Shown: piece after piece, positions 1-14,094 of the stretch
How the letters are laid out: every line of letters begins with the position of its first letter
Position numbering within the stretch: the first letter of the stretch is position 1
DNA from: Hybos culiciformis
Taxonomy: Eukaryota; Arthropoda; Insecta; Diptera; Hybotidae
Direction of reading: 5' to 3'
DNA length: 64,000 nt
Assembly: GCA_964007475.1 (NCBI GenBank)
Contig: OZ023274.1
Span: 90,357,213-90,421,212, forward strand
Made by a program: the position numbers and the translations under genes
Notes under the pieces: model-generated
Database searches by the model: none
What the model was told of the DNA's origin: nothing
Seen by the model: only the letters and a program-made list of their open reading frames with translations

Positions 1-3000
1 TTTTCTTGCACCCTAAACTACAAATCAAGAATTTTTTTTCCACTGTAAACTACAAATAAAGAATTTTTATTATTTTGTAAAAATAAACATCGTGTTTCAA
101 TGACGGACGAGAATTGAACAAATCAATTAAGGGGGTCATCATTAAAATTACAATTAATTTTGAAGAATTATATATTTTGAACAATGTAGAAAATTCGTAA
201 TTATAAATCAAAATTATTGTTTTATTTAATTTTTAATATTTTAAAACGGTATATAAATAAAAAATTAAATATATTGATTTTCTCATATACATTTATAATT
301 ATTAAAGAAATTTGCGGCTCTTTAATTTTTGATATTTCTTAAAATTGGCTCGCTTATGTTTTGGGTTGCCCAGGCCTGGTCTACCTCAATGGTGACGTGA
401 AAATGACTTATACTATGCTTATGGGCGCAATTTTCAAAATCGGCACAGGGCGCCGAATCAGCTAGGACCGGGCCTGCACCTAGAGCAAAATTTCATATTG
501 AAATACTATAAGTATAAATAAGTTGTGTTGTGTTCCATTTTTAGAGCCTTAGATTACCGTCTTGCCTCATTAGTATAACAGTCCCAACTCCTAAGCCATT
601 GCCAAAAAGTTTTTTTTTTATTCAATTTGATTTTTATAAATATTTGGAATTAACTAGAATGAAAACAGAATACGTAATACATAATAAGCTCTAATTTTTA
701 TTAAACAAAAATTTAATCAAATAGAGAAATTTTTAGTAATATTAACCATTAACATATTTATTATTTATTTATTTAATTCCTTATCGCTGAACCCTGCATA
801 AATTTAAACTTTTTGAAATTATATTGATATTCTATTAATATAAATATTGAAGTGACGTTAACAAAATTACTTCGTTTTGATTTAAATATGAAAAGAGATC
901 AGTAGCACTTAAATTTTAGATTATATTTTAATCTTACACTTGTGAACGATGTGATAAGAAAATTTGTTATTGATAAGAAATTATTATTATTATCATTATT
1001 ATTGACTAATTTCATTCGTAGTGCACTAATTCCGAGCAATTGTAGGAATGTCTATCAGAATGTAAATAATAAACATCTAGAAAACAAATAAAAAATTTTA
1101 AATATCGTAATTATGTTATATTTTAGTTTTTTTTTTCTTTTAACAGGCAAAAGTTATGACAAAACATTTGTGGTACATGATATACAACAAAAATTATAAA
1201 ATGTGATCAATTTCAGTAACAAATTTAAGTTTTTTTTTCACACTTTATCTATAGCTTAATGTATTTTATATGAAGAGAAATGTCAGACTACAAAGAAACT
1301 TTAGAAAGAATTTTTCATATTGAAGAAACGGTATTACCTTCTACTAAATGATTTAAGGAAAACCATAATATTAATAACATCTCCAAACCCAAAAACATAA
1401 TAAAACTGAAGAATAAAATAAATGCCATATACGATTATTATTAGCTATATAAATTTATATAGGTACATAATATGAAAAACAAATCAGCTAATAAAACTTT
1501 CTTCGTTTTTCTTTTCTGAGAAATCAAAAAATAAAAATAAAATATTTACGATATCAAAATTCAAATTACAACAATTTGTTTTTACATGTATTATTATTTA
1601 AATAATATTTTAATTTTTTTTTTTTGCTCTTTAATATAAATAATTTAATATGTTTTAAATATTTTAACATAATAAAATCGTGAATCAATCGAATAAACGA
1701 TTTTCTCAGCAAGGGATCAAAATAATACAAGATTTTTGAATCTATTCTTTGGTTAGAAAAATATATAATTGGCTTCTGAGGTAGATTCAATATTATTGTT
1801 ATTATTATTATTATTATTTTGGTACCATCATGATTTTTGTGGTTAGATAACAACAAAGAGAAACAAAAAGTAAGAAGCCAGATTAATGATTAGTTTTGTT
1901 TATAAAAAAAAAAAATATACCTAGCTAGACTTGAACTGATTTTTATTCACTTGTAGTACAAAACAGAAGGAACAAAAATATTCAGATATTTGAATAATTT
2001 TTTACTATTGGAAAGTTTTCTTCTTTGCAAAATTAAAATATTTTTTTATTAGAAAATTTTATTAAAAAATTATTTGAATAGACACAAAGTGTGATTGTTC
2101 ATCTAAGAACAAAATTTTGCAAAGAAAATGAACTTGGATATTTAGCTTTTATGATATTTAGCTTAAATTTTCAGTCATTTATAAAATAAAATATGAATTT
2201 TGTAATTGAAGTGCGAGTTTTATTTTTTTGAATTTTGAGGAGGTTTCCAGCACTAATTAGATCTTGATTTGGGGAAGTATTTCTTTATTACAGTGTCAAA
2301 CAAATAAAGTTTGAAAAACGAACATTTTATAGATAAAATTTCTTAACAGACGGCAACCAGATTTCGTATACTCCATTAAACCAAAAAAAATCTAAAGAAA
2401 CCCGGCAAAAATGAACTATACAGGTAGTACTTATATATAAAATGATCACAAGAACAACCTTTTTAAATTTTAACATTAGATACAGCAGCGCAGAAAAACC
2501 TTTAAACTTTCTATACAAGTTCTTACATTCATTTGTAGCTTCATGTATCGTATTAATAATCGCTCTTTATTAACAATTTTGTTAGTAAAAAACATATAAG
2601 CGTACATATTTGAAATATCAATTTCCAAAATTTATCTTAATTGGACAATCATTAAATTATGTTTGTACTTTTTCTTTTTTATCTTTTATGAAAGTGTATC
2701 CACAATATTCTTTTCGCCTAATTAAAAAAAAACTAAAATTTTATTTTTTAATCTAAAAATTATGTATCTACATTGAAAAATGATAAGTACCTATACATTT
2801 TATTTTTATTTTACACGCATTTTTCAATAGTTTTTCTTTAATATAAACACATATATATTTTTTTTAACGAATGAGTTTTCCATTGAGAAAACTAATGTTA
2901 CAAATATTTCGAAGTGACAATTAAATAATGTTTTTCTGTTGTGCGTGATGATTTTTAGCGCGCAACAAAAAAACCGCTCTAAGAAAGATGTCAATATAAA

Positions 3001-6000
3001 ACATAATAATTTTATTTATGTTGACATCAAAATTGAATCATTAACTACCGCTTTGATTACCTTTTTAGGTATAAATATTAAATTTTACAAATTAAAAAAA
3101 AAAATCAATATCCATTAAGTGTTTTCATATTTTCATTTTCAATGTCTCAATATACCTGATACACTTTTTATTATTAATAATGTTTTAAAAAGTAAACAAA
3201 AAGTAGACATGATTCTCCACAAATCAAAATTTAATCACATCTTCGGAAATATAAGAAAAGTTAAAATCGAACAAATATGATTTTATTTTTTTTGTACACA
3301 GGAGTAATAATAATTGTAATCAACGCCAAAATAAGTTCTCAACAATTTACTTTTTATAACATCTTTGTCGTTTTTGTATGTGTTTTCATATTTGGTGAAT
3401 ATAAACGCCATTCATCAGTTTGAAAATATTTTAAGTTGCAATGCAAAATTCTGAATTATATATATTATAATATTTTATATTATTAATTCACATATTATAT
3501 ATATTATGTCAAAATGGCTACAATTACTGTCCCACCCAAAAATAAGAAATTTTCTTTTGAAATTTAACAAAAAACATATGTGAAAAATTAACTTCTTTCT
3601 TGCATTGGAATGGAAAATTAAAAACGAAATTGGCATAATGTTTTTTAGGTGCAAACTTTTCATGTTTGTGGTATTTATAAAAATTTATTTTATTAACAAA
3701 TTTAATCAATTGAAGTTCAGGTTTTAGTGAACTTTTTGATTTTACATCTTCTTTTTTTAATATTAATGAATGAAATAATAGTCACTTACTATAATTCTTA
3801 AGTGATAAATGATAATATATAAATAAAAAATAATGCATTTTTTATAAATCATATAAACTTGAAAGAGAAAAAAAAAATAATCGATGTGATGGCATATTGT
3901 CCATCAGAAAATATTTTTCATTTTTGTTTTCTGTCAATGTTATCAGAATTGAAATTTTCGGAATTCAGTTTTTATAAAAACAAAAGTTGAAATTCTTAAA
4001 CCACTTCACGTGTCGGAACTTAACAGTATCTGGAATTTATTTACTGTTGAAGTCGCCAATCCGTTTTAATAAATAATAAATTTTACTTTATGTGATGTTA
4101 TTTTTATCAAAAAAATCATTTTTTTGCAATGGATTCAATTTCTTTAGCAATGAAAAGAATTAATTCTCTTCTCTTGATATAACTATTTTTTATACTTAGA
4201 TCTATGCATAATGTAGATTGAAAATTAATTGAATAATTTATATTTAAAACTCTAAAATTGATTACTAACTTCTCTAAAATAAGAAATACTAACTTCTCTA
4301 TATACACTAAGTGTTATAAAGCTTTGGAAACAAATCGTGACGACCATGATAATGTTGTTTAACGTTTATAATATTTTGATCAGAAACAATTGAATGACTT
4401 CTTAACGATAATAAAATAATGTTTTTTTTTTTCTTGCAATTGGATTTTTATTTGACATCATTACAAAATTTCAAGAGAAATTATTCATATTCAAAATATA
4501 TAGGAACACTCATAATGCGACAAATTTTTTTTTTAATCTTTTATATCATTTCAAAAGTTAAAAAGTATTTTTTCCCCATCATCGCATGCTGTTATCCAAG
4601 GGCTGGCTTATTCTTAATTTTAACTCCAACTTCAGCGTGCCAATCGTTTGAACTGCTTTATATATATTTTTTTATATTTTGATACATATTTTTTGATATA
4701 CCGGACTTTAATCTTTGATTGATAATTAATACTATTTCAAAGTCGCCATGAATAATGTCCAACCAAACACTAAACACATTAAATTTATACATATAAATGT
4801 GTAAGATACATCCACAAAAAAAAACATAATTTAGTTATTTTCATGAATTTTAAATATCTTATAATTAGTTTAGTATAGACTATAGAGAAATATTTATTTT
4901 TATTTTTTTTCGTTTAATTTAATTCGGTTCAAAAATAAATGCCAATTTGCAGCATCAGATAACTAAATCAAAAAAAAAAAATCAAATATAATCTCTTGGT
5001 TTTTCTTTATTTATTTATATTTATTTATTTTTTATTTTTTTTTAGAATATAATATAAGATGAAATCGCAAAACATAAGATTTAAATTCCGTTTATCCAGA
5101 TTATTTATAAGTTCGTTTCGCTTACTGTTATAATATTAAAAAGTTCTTAGGAAATTTTACAATATTGCCAGTTTCTTTAGTTTTTGAAGTGATGCCGCCA
5201 TTTACCGAAAATTGTAAAGCAAAAAAAAAAAACAAAGTTCAGAATATTTTACAAAAAAAAAATACCTAGGAATAAATATTTTGGTCATTTAATGTAGACT
5301 GTGTCAGATTCTTTAACTTTTTTATTGTTTCCACAATTTAAGAAGAAAAAATAAAATGTATAACAAAGTTAAATAAAATATTGTCCATGCCGGTTAAACT
5401 CATAAATAAATAAACCAGAACTTTAAAATGTGATATTTATGTAGTTTTTTCAAGCTCATGTCTTATTTTTTTTTGTTTATTTATTTTATTTTTATACTTT
5501 TATAGAGCGTAGCAAAAGCTGGCTACTATCTTAGGATATATTATTCTTTTTTTTTTATTTTAAAATATAATTTCTTCCTTGGTAGTCTTATTCACTTCAT
5601 TGATCTGCATATAGAACAAAAGTGGTCTTTTATCTAGGAAGGAAACTGTAAGATTCATGATTAAATTTATACTCTTTTTGTATTTACAAAATATTTGTCT
5701 TAATATCATTTCTGTACATGAAATATTAAGTTTTTGAACTAAGAATACCTTAGCTACAGAATCGTTAGACTTAGAATTATAAATTTTCTTTGGTACCTAG
5801 AAATGACATTAACTAAAAGTACATATTCATTTGGAGCGATTATACGATTATATCTTACAAACTTTTAGAATTCAAAAAATATTTAGCTCTTAAACATAGA
5901 GTCATCTCTTAAAAGTCCAACTTATAATGTAAATGTATTGGAAATATAACAAAATAAAAAATTCGCTGATTTATCACAATTGCTAACCTTCAGAAGAAAT

Positions 6001-7951
6001 AATTGTATTATAGCACAATGTACATAATTCATCTACTGATACGATGTAACCAATTCCATAGAATCCGTGCAGTTTTTCAAATCAAACTCATTTCGTACCT
6101 GCAAAATGTGTTATCAAATTTTATTTGGTTATTTTAAAAACCGTAACACTGTTCATTAAAACAGGCTTTTTTCTAAATCTGATAAAAAAAGATAATAAAC
6201 ACTGTTTTTTTTTACTGCATGTACAACATAATTTCATAATGTTAACTTTTGAACTTTTGATAACATAAATTGTTATACCCTGAATTATTTTTTAAACATT
6301 TTTTTTTTTGTTATTAAAAGCTTAAATTTTATATATACCTATTAATATATGAAGTATTATTTTTAGTTTTTTTCATTTTATTATGCGTACTGTAATACAC
6401 GTGCCGTTTAATTCCACAATATTATATGAATTCAAAGAAAATAAAATAGTTTTTTTGACCACTTATTATTTAAAAGCTTTGAAGAATTTGTAGGTTATTG
6501 ATAGCAGAAGCAAATTGTATAGTGCATTCAGTTTGAAACTTATTGACTTGGTCATGGGACTTGGTCGTGTATTTAGCAATCTCGTTTTCGGAAAGATCAT
6601 GGTACAACCAAGGTTTCAACCGAAATTTCAAAGATTTTGATAAACATTTTGTAAGAAAACTTACAAGAACACTTGTAGTTCTAACAGTTCCCGAATTATA
6701 TTTTTAGAACATTGATTCTATTATGAAATTATAATGTAAGTTTCATCTATGGATGGATAATTTTTGTACTTTTCTGTGATTTAATATTTGCTTTTAGTTG
6801 ACTTCCAACTTTTTACTTAGAAATGATAAGAAAACGATGTCTGGAGATGCTTAGTTCAAAAATTATCGTAATTTATTTATTCCGGTCAGGAATTAAACGA
6901 TTTTGGTGATCCAGACTGAAATCTTAATATGTTGTTTGATAAGGCGTTGTTACGGAGCGTACACGTTACCAAAATTCCGTATTATGAAAATGCGCCTCAT
7001 CGATATCCATCAATTAAGAAGTAGGTGTAAATCTTCAACACATAGTGTTAAGTTTAGCTGAGACAAGTTATTTTAATCAAACCGAAAAAAAAAACCATAA
7101 TCAAAACAGTTCTTCAAATGAAAATAAAATGTTGTGCCGAATAATTTTGATTCCATTACTCAATCCGTATATATCAATATTGTATACAAATATTTACATT
7201 GTATGTTATATAGAATTTCGATATTTCCTTTGAATTCACGCTTCTTCAAACTTAACACAAATAATGTAATAAAAAAACGCGATTTTAAATAACTTCAATG
7301 TTAAATTAAATCAAAATATTATATGAAATTCCTTGCTATGATGCGTATATATACTGATTAATTGGTCTTATTTGGACATGGTATTTGAATTTTAGTGATG
7401 TGCATTTTTTTTTTAAATAATATACTGTTTTATATATTATATAGTTTCAAATTAATTAAGAAATAAGTTAAATTTTGAATTTTGTTTTATAATTTTTTTT
7501 AAATAATGATAATTAAATAGAAATTTATTTTAATATAAACTGAATTGCAATTAATTTTTTTGTTTTTTTTCAAATTTGTTTAAATTTTCATAAGTAAAAG
7601 AAAGGTTAAATGATTGTTTTTTTGCTCAGTGACTGGAAAATTTTAAACTATGCGTGAAATATTAAAATTGAAATGTTAAATATAATATAGATACATATTT
7701 TTTATTTTTTTTTGTTGCCTTTAATTTTATAACTCATATCTTCTTCTTTTTTTTTTACCCATATTAAAATAGTAATTTATAGGTAATGTACTCAAGAAAA
7801 TATGTAAAAATTTGTGAAACAGTTTTTAAATGTGCAATTAAATGAATTTAAATAAGTTACAAACAACTTGTGCATTAATTGGGGCAAAATAATTTGACGA
7901 ATATTCGAATATTTTCTTCACCAACGGAAGAAAATTTTAGATAGAAATATG
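1..7951. other. AT-rich non-coding sequence, no gene recognised
   Basis: Many homopolymer and ATT/TTA tracts and no frame with a recognisable product. A GC-richer patch at about 355-510 (CAGGCCTGG, GGCGCCGAATCAGC) looks like a repeat fragment. A small frame at 6930-7022 (MLFDKALLRSVHVTKIPYYE...) has no recognised homologue and is probably chance. Confidence 0.6.
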
Positions 7952-8696
7952 TCGACCCATCCAAGGAAGATGTTGATAAGTCGACTTGTCAACTTCTTAC
8001 GGGAGTGTTGTAATACGTAAGCTAATAAATTTTCCTATCTGAATCAAAAACCGGTTTTTTTGTAACCAAAACTATCGCTGAGATAAGTTCAAAAACAACG
8101 TAATGCATTGTTAGTTTAGCTCTTAAATCTGCCTGCATAAAGTTGATAAAAGCAGTTATCAACTTTTTACATTACAAAATAGTTTTTAAATAATTGTTAT
8201 ATAGATTTATCAATTTAATGCACGAACTTTTTTTTAATTCTTTCGGTTGTATCTAGAGTTGTCAACATATTACAAAACTTTCGGTGAGTTCTTAACAGTT
8301 TTACACTTACTTGTCAACCCGGAGTTGGATTTTATAAACTTTTTACTTGGACAAAAAATAATCCAATCGGTTATAAATAGAGTTGGCAACATTTTACATG
8401 GAGTGTGACAGCAAAAAAGGCGGGAATTACTTCATTATGTTTACAACTCGACATACCAATCTGTATTAATGAAAACAGTGCAGTGCATTAAGTTGTTTTT
8501 GTAAAAAATAGTACTTTTTAGTTTGAATAAAGAGTCAAGAAATTGTCTCCTAAACATGCTCAAGCTCTTTATCATATGCCGTGAGTTTCGTTGAAATCGA
8601 ACCATAAACATCCTGTTTATTCAAATTTTGAACTAAATTGCGTTTTTCTCAAAACTATGATTTTCGACTTATCAACATCTTCCTTGGATGGGTCGA
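7952..8696. mobile_element. 745-bp segment bounded by perfect 33-bp inverted repeats
   Basis: Positions 7952-7984 (TCGACCCATCCAAGGAAGAT and 13 more) are the exact reverse complement of 8664-8696. Interior holds a loosely duplicated block, GAGTTGTCAACATATTACA near 8258 and GAGTTGGCAACATTTTACA near 8381. No coding frame and no target-site duplication were recognised. Probably a non-autonomous DNA element; an inverted duplication is the alternative. Confidence 0.6.
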
Positions 8697-11600
8697 TTAA
8701 CACATTTTTAAATAATTTCGTGAAAGACCCTACAATTATAATTAAATTTTCATTAATTTATCAAAATCTATAAGATGTGAGTGCTTATAATTTCAAGCTT
8801 TGCTGGAACGTATTCATAATTGTATAGTATACACCTAAAGAAATTAAGATGAAAACAGAAGCTGTGTTATTATTTCTAGCAATTCGATAGTAGATACAAT
8901 TCGATAGCAATTTGATAGTAGATACATGGCCTGTTGAATTGTTGAAGTCCATCATAATCCGGTTCTTACATTCAATTTATCGACTTCAATAAAGTATCCA
9001 GGGGTTTTGGTTTATCATACTCTACTCAATTCTAGTATAAAATCTAGTTCTTTATTTGAGTGTTATCATCAATTTATAGATTGACAAATCAATTAATTAT
9101 ATCTTACAGCGTTAAAATCTAATAGTAGTCAAGAAAGAAGAAAGACCAAAATGTCAAATAAAAAAGTACATTTTTCTGAAATATAAAAGAAATAATCGAT
9201 ATCGTTGCAAAACATAAACTCGCATTAAAAATTATTTTATAAATTTAAACTTATAACAAACGCAAACTAATAACATATTATTATATGTTTCTAGAAGTTA
9301 TGCTTATTAATCATATGAATCTTTGGACATATTACAGTTTAGAGTGGCGGATATGGTAGGATGGTGCCAGAAAAATTAAGAAATTTGTTTTTAAATTTAT
9401 ATGTATACATTAAAAAAAAAACATTAAAAAGAGTTATCGAAGGGTGAAAATTCAAACATTTTTTTTTTTAATTTCTAGGTTAAAAATTAAGAATGAAATG
9501 ATTTTTTCAAGCTATTATCACATTTTCAAATGAACGAACAAGTTTTTGTTGCGGCAAAATTATAACTGAATAGAAATTATATCAAATTTTTTGTCTAAAT
9601 GAACTTATTAAATTTTATTAGAAATTACACTGTTCGACACAAAATTATTTTTTTTTAAATTTTCGTTTAGTTTCACAGTTTAAATAAAAGTACACAATAT
9701 TAATCAATCTAGGCAATTAATTAATCTCTTTAGGCGCTGGTCGAAAAAAGTGTTAAGCTCATTGAAGACAAACATTCAGTCGTATTTGATTAGAACAACA
9801 TAATAAAACATATAAATACGGTATATGTATTATTATTATTTTTAACATTATTTTTATGTTTAATATCGTACTCTCGTTATGAAAAAAAACATAATAACCC
9901 AATAATATTATTATTGTCAGTTTATGGTTTAAAAAAAATTACAAGAATTTAAACAACGTGTGCCAAAATGTCAAATAATACAAGTACTTCTATTCACTTT
10001 TATTTACAAATTAGTTAGACTTCAATTTATTATTTACAAAATAAAAAAAAATAAATAAACAAACAAAAGGAAAACAATTTTGTATCTTCACTTTTCAGGC
10101 AATTGTTCTTTAATCAAAGAAAGAAAAAAAAGATTGATGCAAAAAAATCAAACTTGATATATGTTTGAAGATTAAATATTTTAGATGAATATGTTTTTTT
10201 TATCCATTGTTTAGACAGAAAATTGCATTTCATATAATATGTTTTCAATGCACAAATTTTATAAGCTCCGTTTGTAATTATTTTTGGAAAGTATAATTAT
10301 TTTTGGGAAAATATATAATAAATTATTCTATTTATTAAAAATATTACATATTACATTGCTGCAAAACAGATTGAAATCTACAAATTTTCATATGTCTGAT
10401 AAAGCTAAATATCGAAAATAAAATAAAAGCATATATGTATGTACATTATAATTTCGTATATAAGATAGTTCTAAACTTAAATTAAGAATTCGATAAGAAA
10501 TATATATAACTACTTGATCCCGGCGCGAAAGTTTCACAAACGGGCTTCCTTTTTATATATATTATATATATATACTTATATATTCATGTTCATGTAAAGA
10601 TAAATTAAGCATTTAGTACCATTAAATACAAACATAGTCTGTTGCATTTTTTTCCCCCAAAACAGCAATATTTGACTTTTATTTTAAAATAATACTCAAT
10701 ATCGAATAAATTCAGATAGAAAGCAATACAAAAAAAAATGAAATAATTTTTATTTTGAAGAAAAATAAAAGTACTCAACTTTGACAAATGATTAAATTCA
10801 ATATACAATTGTTATTTTTTAACTATAAAACAAAGTAAAAAAAGTTGTAAGAATAATTTTATCCTAATTTACTTTTAATCAAGTGTGAATCGGTATTAGT
10901 GAAATATGATGTTTATCAAGTAATTTTCAATGTCATTCGAAAAAACAATACAATATTGATAGTTTTTATTCATTGAACTATTCAATAAGACTATCATCAG
11001 AGTAGAAAGGAAAAATCTTTAATAATTGAAATACATATTTAATTGAATGATATGGATATTTTCTTAAAGGGTGCGTGTAATGTACTACATAGTATGTTGC
11101 CGTAGGCCTATATGACATTTAAGCTTTTATTCATATTGAATTACAAATTAAAGACCTCCAAATAAATGCATGAGATTGATATTTTAATCAAATAATGTTT
11201 TTTTTTTAAATCTTATCTAAATAATGCATGTAATAAACAAATCGACAAAACATCGAATATACTAGAAAAAACAAATAACAGATAAAAATTCAAGTCGATA
11301 ATGACCCAATTTTCTAAACTTATTCGATCCGGATAATAAGTAATATACACTGCGAATAGGAGAAAAATATCTTGATTGTTGAATTGGTGATTTTTTATTT
11401 CCTGAGGAATCAGGATAAGTTGAAATAAGATTTTCAGTCAATAAAATAAAGATTATAAACAAATTTTGTATAAAATTCTTATATTATTAAAAAAAAAACC
11501 CCTAAAACCCTAAAACCCATATTTTATATTTCAATAAATTAATTTTTTTTTCATCAAAATTCCATTGCAACAAAAAATTTATATAAAAAACTAATTATTA

Positions 11601-13165
11601 CAAATCAGATTTTATATTTACATTTTTTTTTTTTAGAGATTATATGGAGTTTGGAAAATTAGGTTTTGTTTATAAATCTAAATCTATACATATTTTTGTT
11701 TATGTATATATCTATAATATGTATGTAACATAAAATATTTTTTTTTTCTTGAATTGTTTTGAAAGCAGACTCTATTGTTTTGTGAAAACAAATAAACAAA
11801 ATAAAAAACCGATTCCGTAGACAATTTGGCGCTTTAAATTTTGTCATTCATGATCAAATAACAATGAACATCAAAACACATATTAGTTATAAACAGTGGC
11901 ATCCAATAATAATAATAATAATAAAAAAAATTACAAATATTTTTTTTTTATATCTATAATTTATACAAAAATAGAATATTATATATATAGTTTTGAATGC
12001 ATTTTATGTGCGATTTAAAACCTACACTACAACTTTTCTTATGGAAAATAATACATATGTGTGTAATTTTGATACACGATTAATAATAATAAAAAAAAAA
12101 AATAAACATATATTTCTTATTTACATTTCCTCATATGCATTGCGAATATATGTATAGCTTTTATTCATAAAGATATACTTACAAAAAAAAACGAAACAAA
12201 TATTTTACCTATTATTACTTATATACATAATATATCTATAATATAATAATATTATTGTTAAAATGTAAACAAACAAACAAACAAAAAAATTGTTTATTCC
12301 TAATAAGTTATATCAGTATTATTATGATTTAAATATTATATATATTTTTTATATAAATTATATGAACAACATATATATAGGTTTTTCCTGCATTGAAAAA
12401 TATTCAAATTTTTTGTAATGCACGTGCCTAAAATCATGCCTTAACTATATGTAGGTACCTTTATGCAAACAGGCTCTTCTAATTTGTAAAATATAAGAAA
12501 AAAAAACAAAGTATTTATAATCTTTTTATTTCTAACATAATTTAACATAAGTTTGTTTGCATCTGCAGTTTTTATTTGCTTTTTTTTTTCGATAAAATCA
12601 AAAAAAAATTTTTTTGGATTCAATAAAATATATTTTGTAAACCGGTGTTATAAACTAATAAAGTTATATTTATCTTATTCATTAAAAAATTTAGAAAGGT
12701 TTTTTATAAATTTGTTTGTTGCATTATCCCCATATTTTTATTTTTCTAAAAGAACAATTAATTAGGCTTCGATTATATTATGCATGTACTTATATAGTGT
12801 AGGCGAAAAATAAAATATCTAATTTGGTTTTCAGAATTTTCAATATATAAATTCTTATTAATTATGTGAGAAAAATTATTCTGTCTTATTAATCTCAAAA
12901 CTAATCATTCTGTCTTATTAATGTTATTAAAACTAATGACGACGCGCAGTGATAATTATTTATTTCCTTTGGATTATTAATAATATAATAATATTATTAA
13001 AATTTAATATATATAAGTAATAAACTAAAGCATGGAATTATTTGAATTTTTTCACGGTATACGGAATTCTATTTTTCCACAAAATACCCGAAATTCATGT
13101 AGGTACTCAAACTGCTGACCTCGCATTATAAAGTTTTGTTAGATAGGCATATGTAAATAATTTTA
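8697..13165. other. AT-rich non-coding sequence
   Basis: Nothing coding recognised. Contains a short direct repeat at about 8880-8925 (CAATTCGATAG/TAGTAGATAC), AAAC and ATT microsatellites near 11900 and 12270, and a tandem duplication at about 12876-12935 (ATTCTGTCTTATTAAT twice). Confidence 0.6.
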
Positions 13166-13518
13166 CTACACGCAGAGAAATGCCTTTTCATTCAATATGA
13201 TTATATCAGTCATAGACTCCTAATCATAACGAAAAAATAGCCCTATGATTAAAAATCTTCGCGCAAGATGAATAATCTTTGCATATAATTACTACGTTAT
13301 ACATCGTGATTATCTTATGATTTACCTGAAATCATAAGTTATGATGCTTAATCATGCTAGTCATAAGTTATGATTAATACAAAAACTTTTTTTTTTCACT
13401 TTTTATTTTATTTTCGGTGATTAAAATTCAGATTATTTACTTTAATTACTAAAATAATAGTACATAGTTAAATTTTCTGTAATGTCGCTAAAAAAAAATA
13501 AAAAACCAAATTTTTTTT

Positions 13519-13582
13519 GCTTTCTTCGGGATTCGAACTTGCGTCCTTAACATTACAAATAGCCAACACACCACACAGAAAA
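13519..13582 (-). repeat. Second tRNA-like sequence, inverted relative to the first
   Basis: Minus strand shows TTGGCTATTTGTAATGTTAA, then AGTTCGAATCC (B-box, 10 of 11 matches), then CGAAGAAAGC. It aligns base by base with the plus-strand copy about 100 bp away (TTGGCGAATTGCAATGCTAA, GGTTCGAATCC, GGAAGAAGAC). The A-box is less clear here. The two copies are homologous arms of one inverted repeat. Confidence 0.65.
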
Positions 13583-13630
13583 TGTGTATACCAAATTTAT
13601 ATTTTCTATTCTATGTACATTTTAAATTTC

Positions 13631-13700
13631 AATACCGTAGCTGAGTGGTAGTATTGGCGAATTGCAATGCTAAAGACCCAGGTTCGAATCCGGAAGAAGA
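13631..13700 (+). repeat. tRNA-like sequence with A and B boxes
   Basis: Contains TAGCTGAGTGGT (A-box-like, 13638) and GGTTCGAATCC (perfect B-box, 13681-13691) about 40 bp apart, the spacing of an internal RNA polymerase III promoter. A TTGGC/GCTAA stem can form in the anticodon-arm position, but its loop has 10 bases. The acceptor stem does not pair and the T stem has two mismatches. So it is a tRNA-derived relic, not a working tRNA gene. Confidence 0.65.
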
Positions 13701-14094
13701 CATAAGAAATAAAATTGTAAATTTAATAAAAATATAATAAATAAAATTTAATAAATTAAAAAAATATTAAAATAAAATAAAAAAAAATTAAATAAATGAA
13801 AATTAAATAAAAAAAAATTAAATAAAAAAAATTAATAAAAAAAACTTAAATTTTATTTTCTTATGTAAAATAGCAGCCATTACTCGCTTTTAAGACGTAA
13901 GAAATGAAATCGATATTATTGGGTTGCAGGATTTATGATTTTGCAGTCATAGTGATTGTTTTTACCCTTAGTCATTGTTTATGATTAATATTTACGGTTT
14001 ATGATTAGTTATTAAGAGCTGAGTTCTCTGACTGCTTTACGCATATGTACAATCGTCATAATCATAATATCTGATTAGATTTCTCTCCGTGTAG

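Larger units (their letters stand above)
13166..14094. mobile_element. 929-bp terminal-inverted-repeat element containing two tRNA-like sequences
   Basis: Left end CTACACGCAGAGAAATG and right end, inverted, CTACACGGAGAGAAATC. Both subterminal regions are full of TATGATTA/TAATCATA words in opposing orientation, so the whole unit folds back on itself. Inside are two tRNA-like segments in inverted orientation, and an A/T-only low-complexity filler (about 13720-13850). No transposase frame and no clear target duplication. The superfamily is not identified. Confidence 0.7.

Noticed and set aside
1566..1856. 96-codon minus-strand frame with an Ile run
   Set aside because: The Ile run comes from an ATT microsatellite and the remaining residues show no recognisable motif.
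11491..11519. Interstitial telomere-like repeat (CCCTAAAA twice)
   Set aside because: Only about two and a half units, and it does not match the usual insect TTAGG repeat. Chance is likely in A/T-rich DNA.
13631..13700. A functional tRNA gene
   Set aside because: The acceptor stem does not pair, the anticodon-arm loop has 10 bases and the T stem has two mismatches, so only the promoter-like boxes survive.
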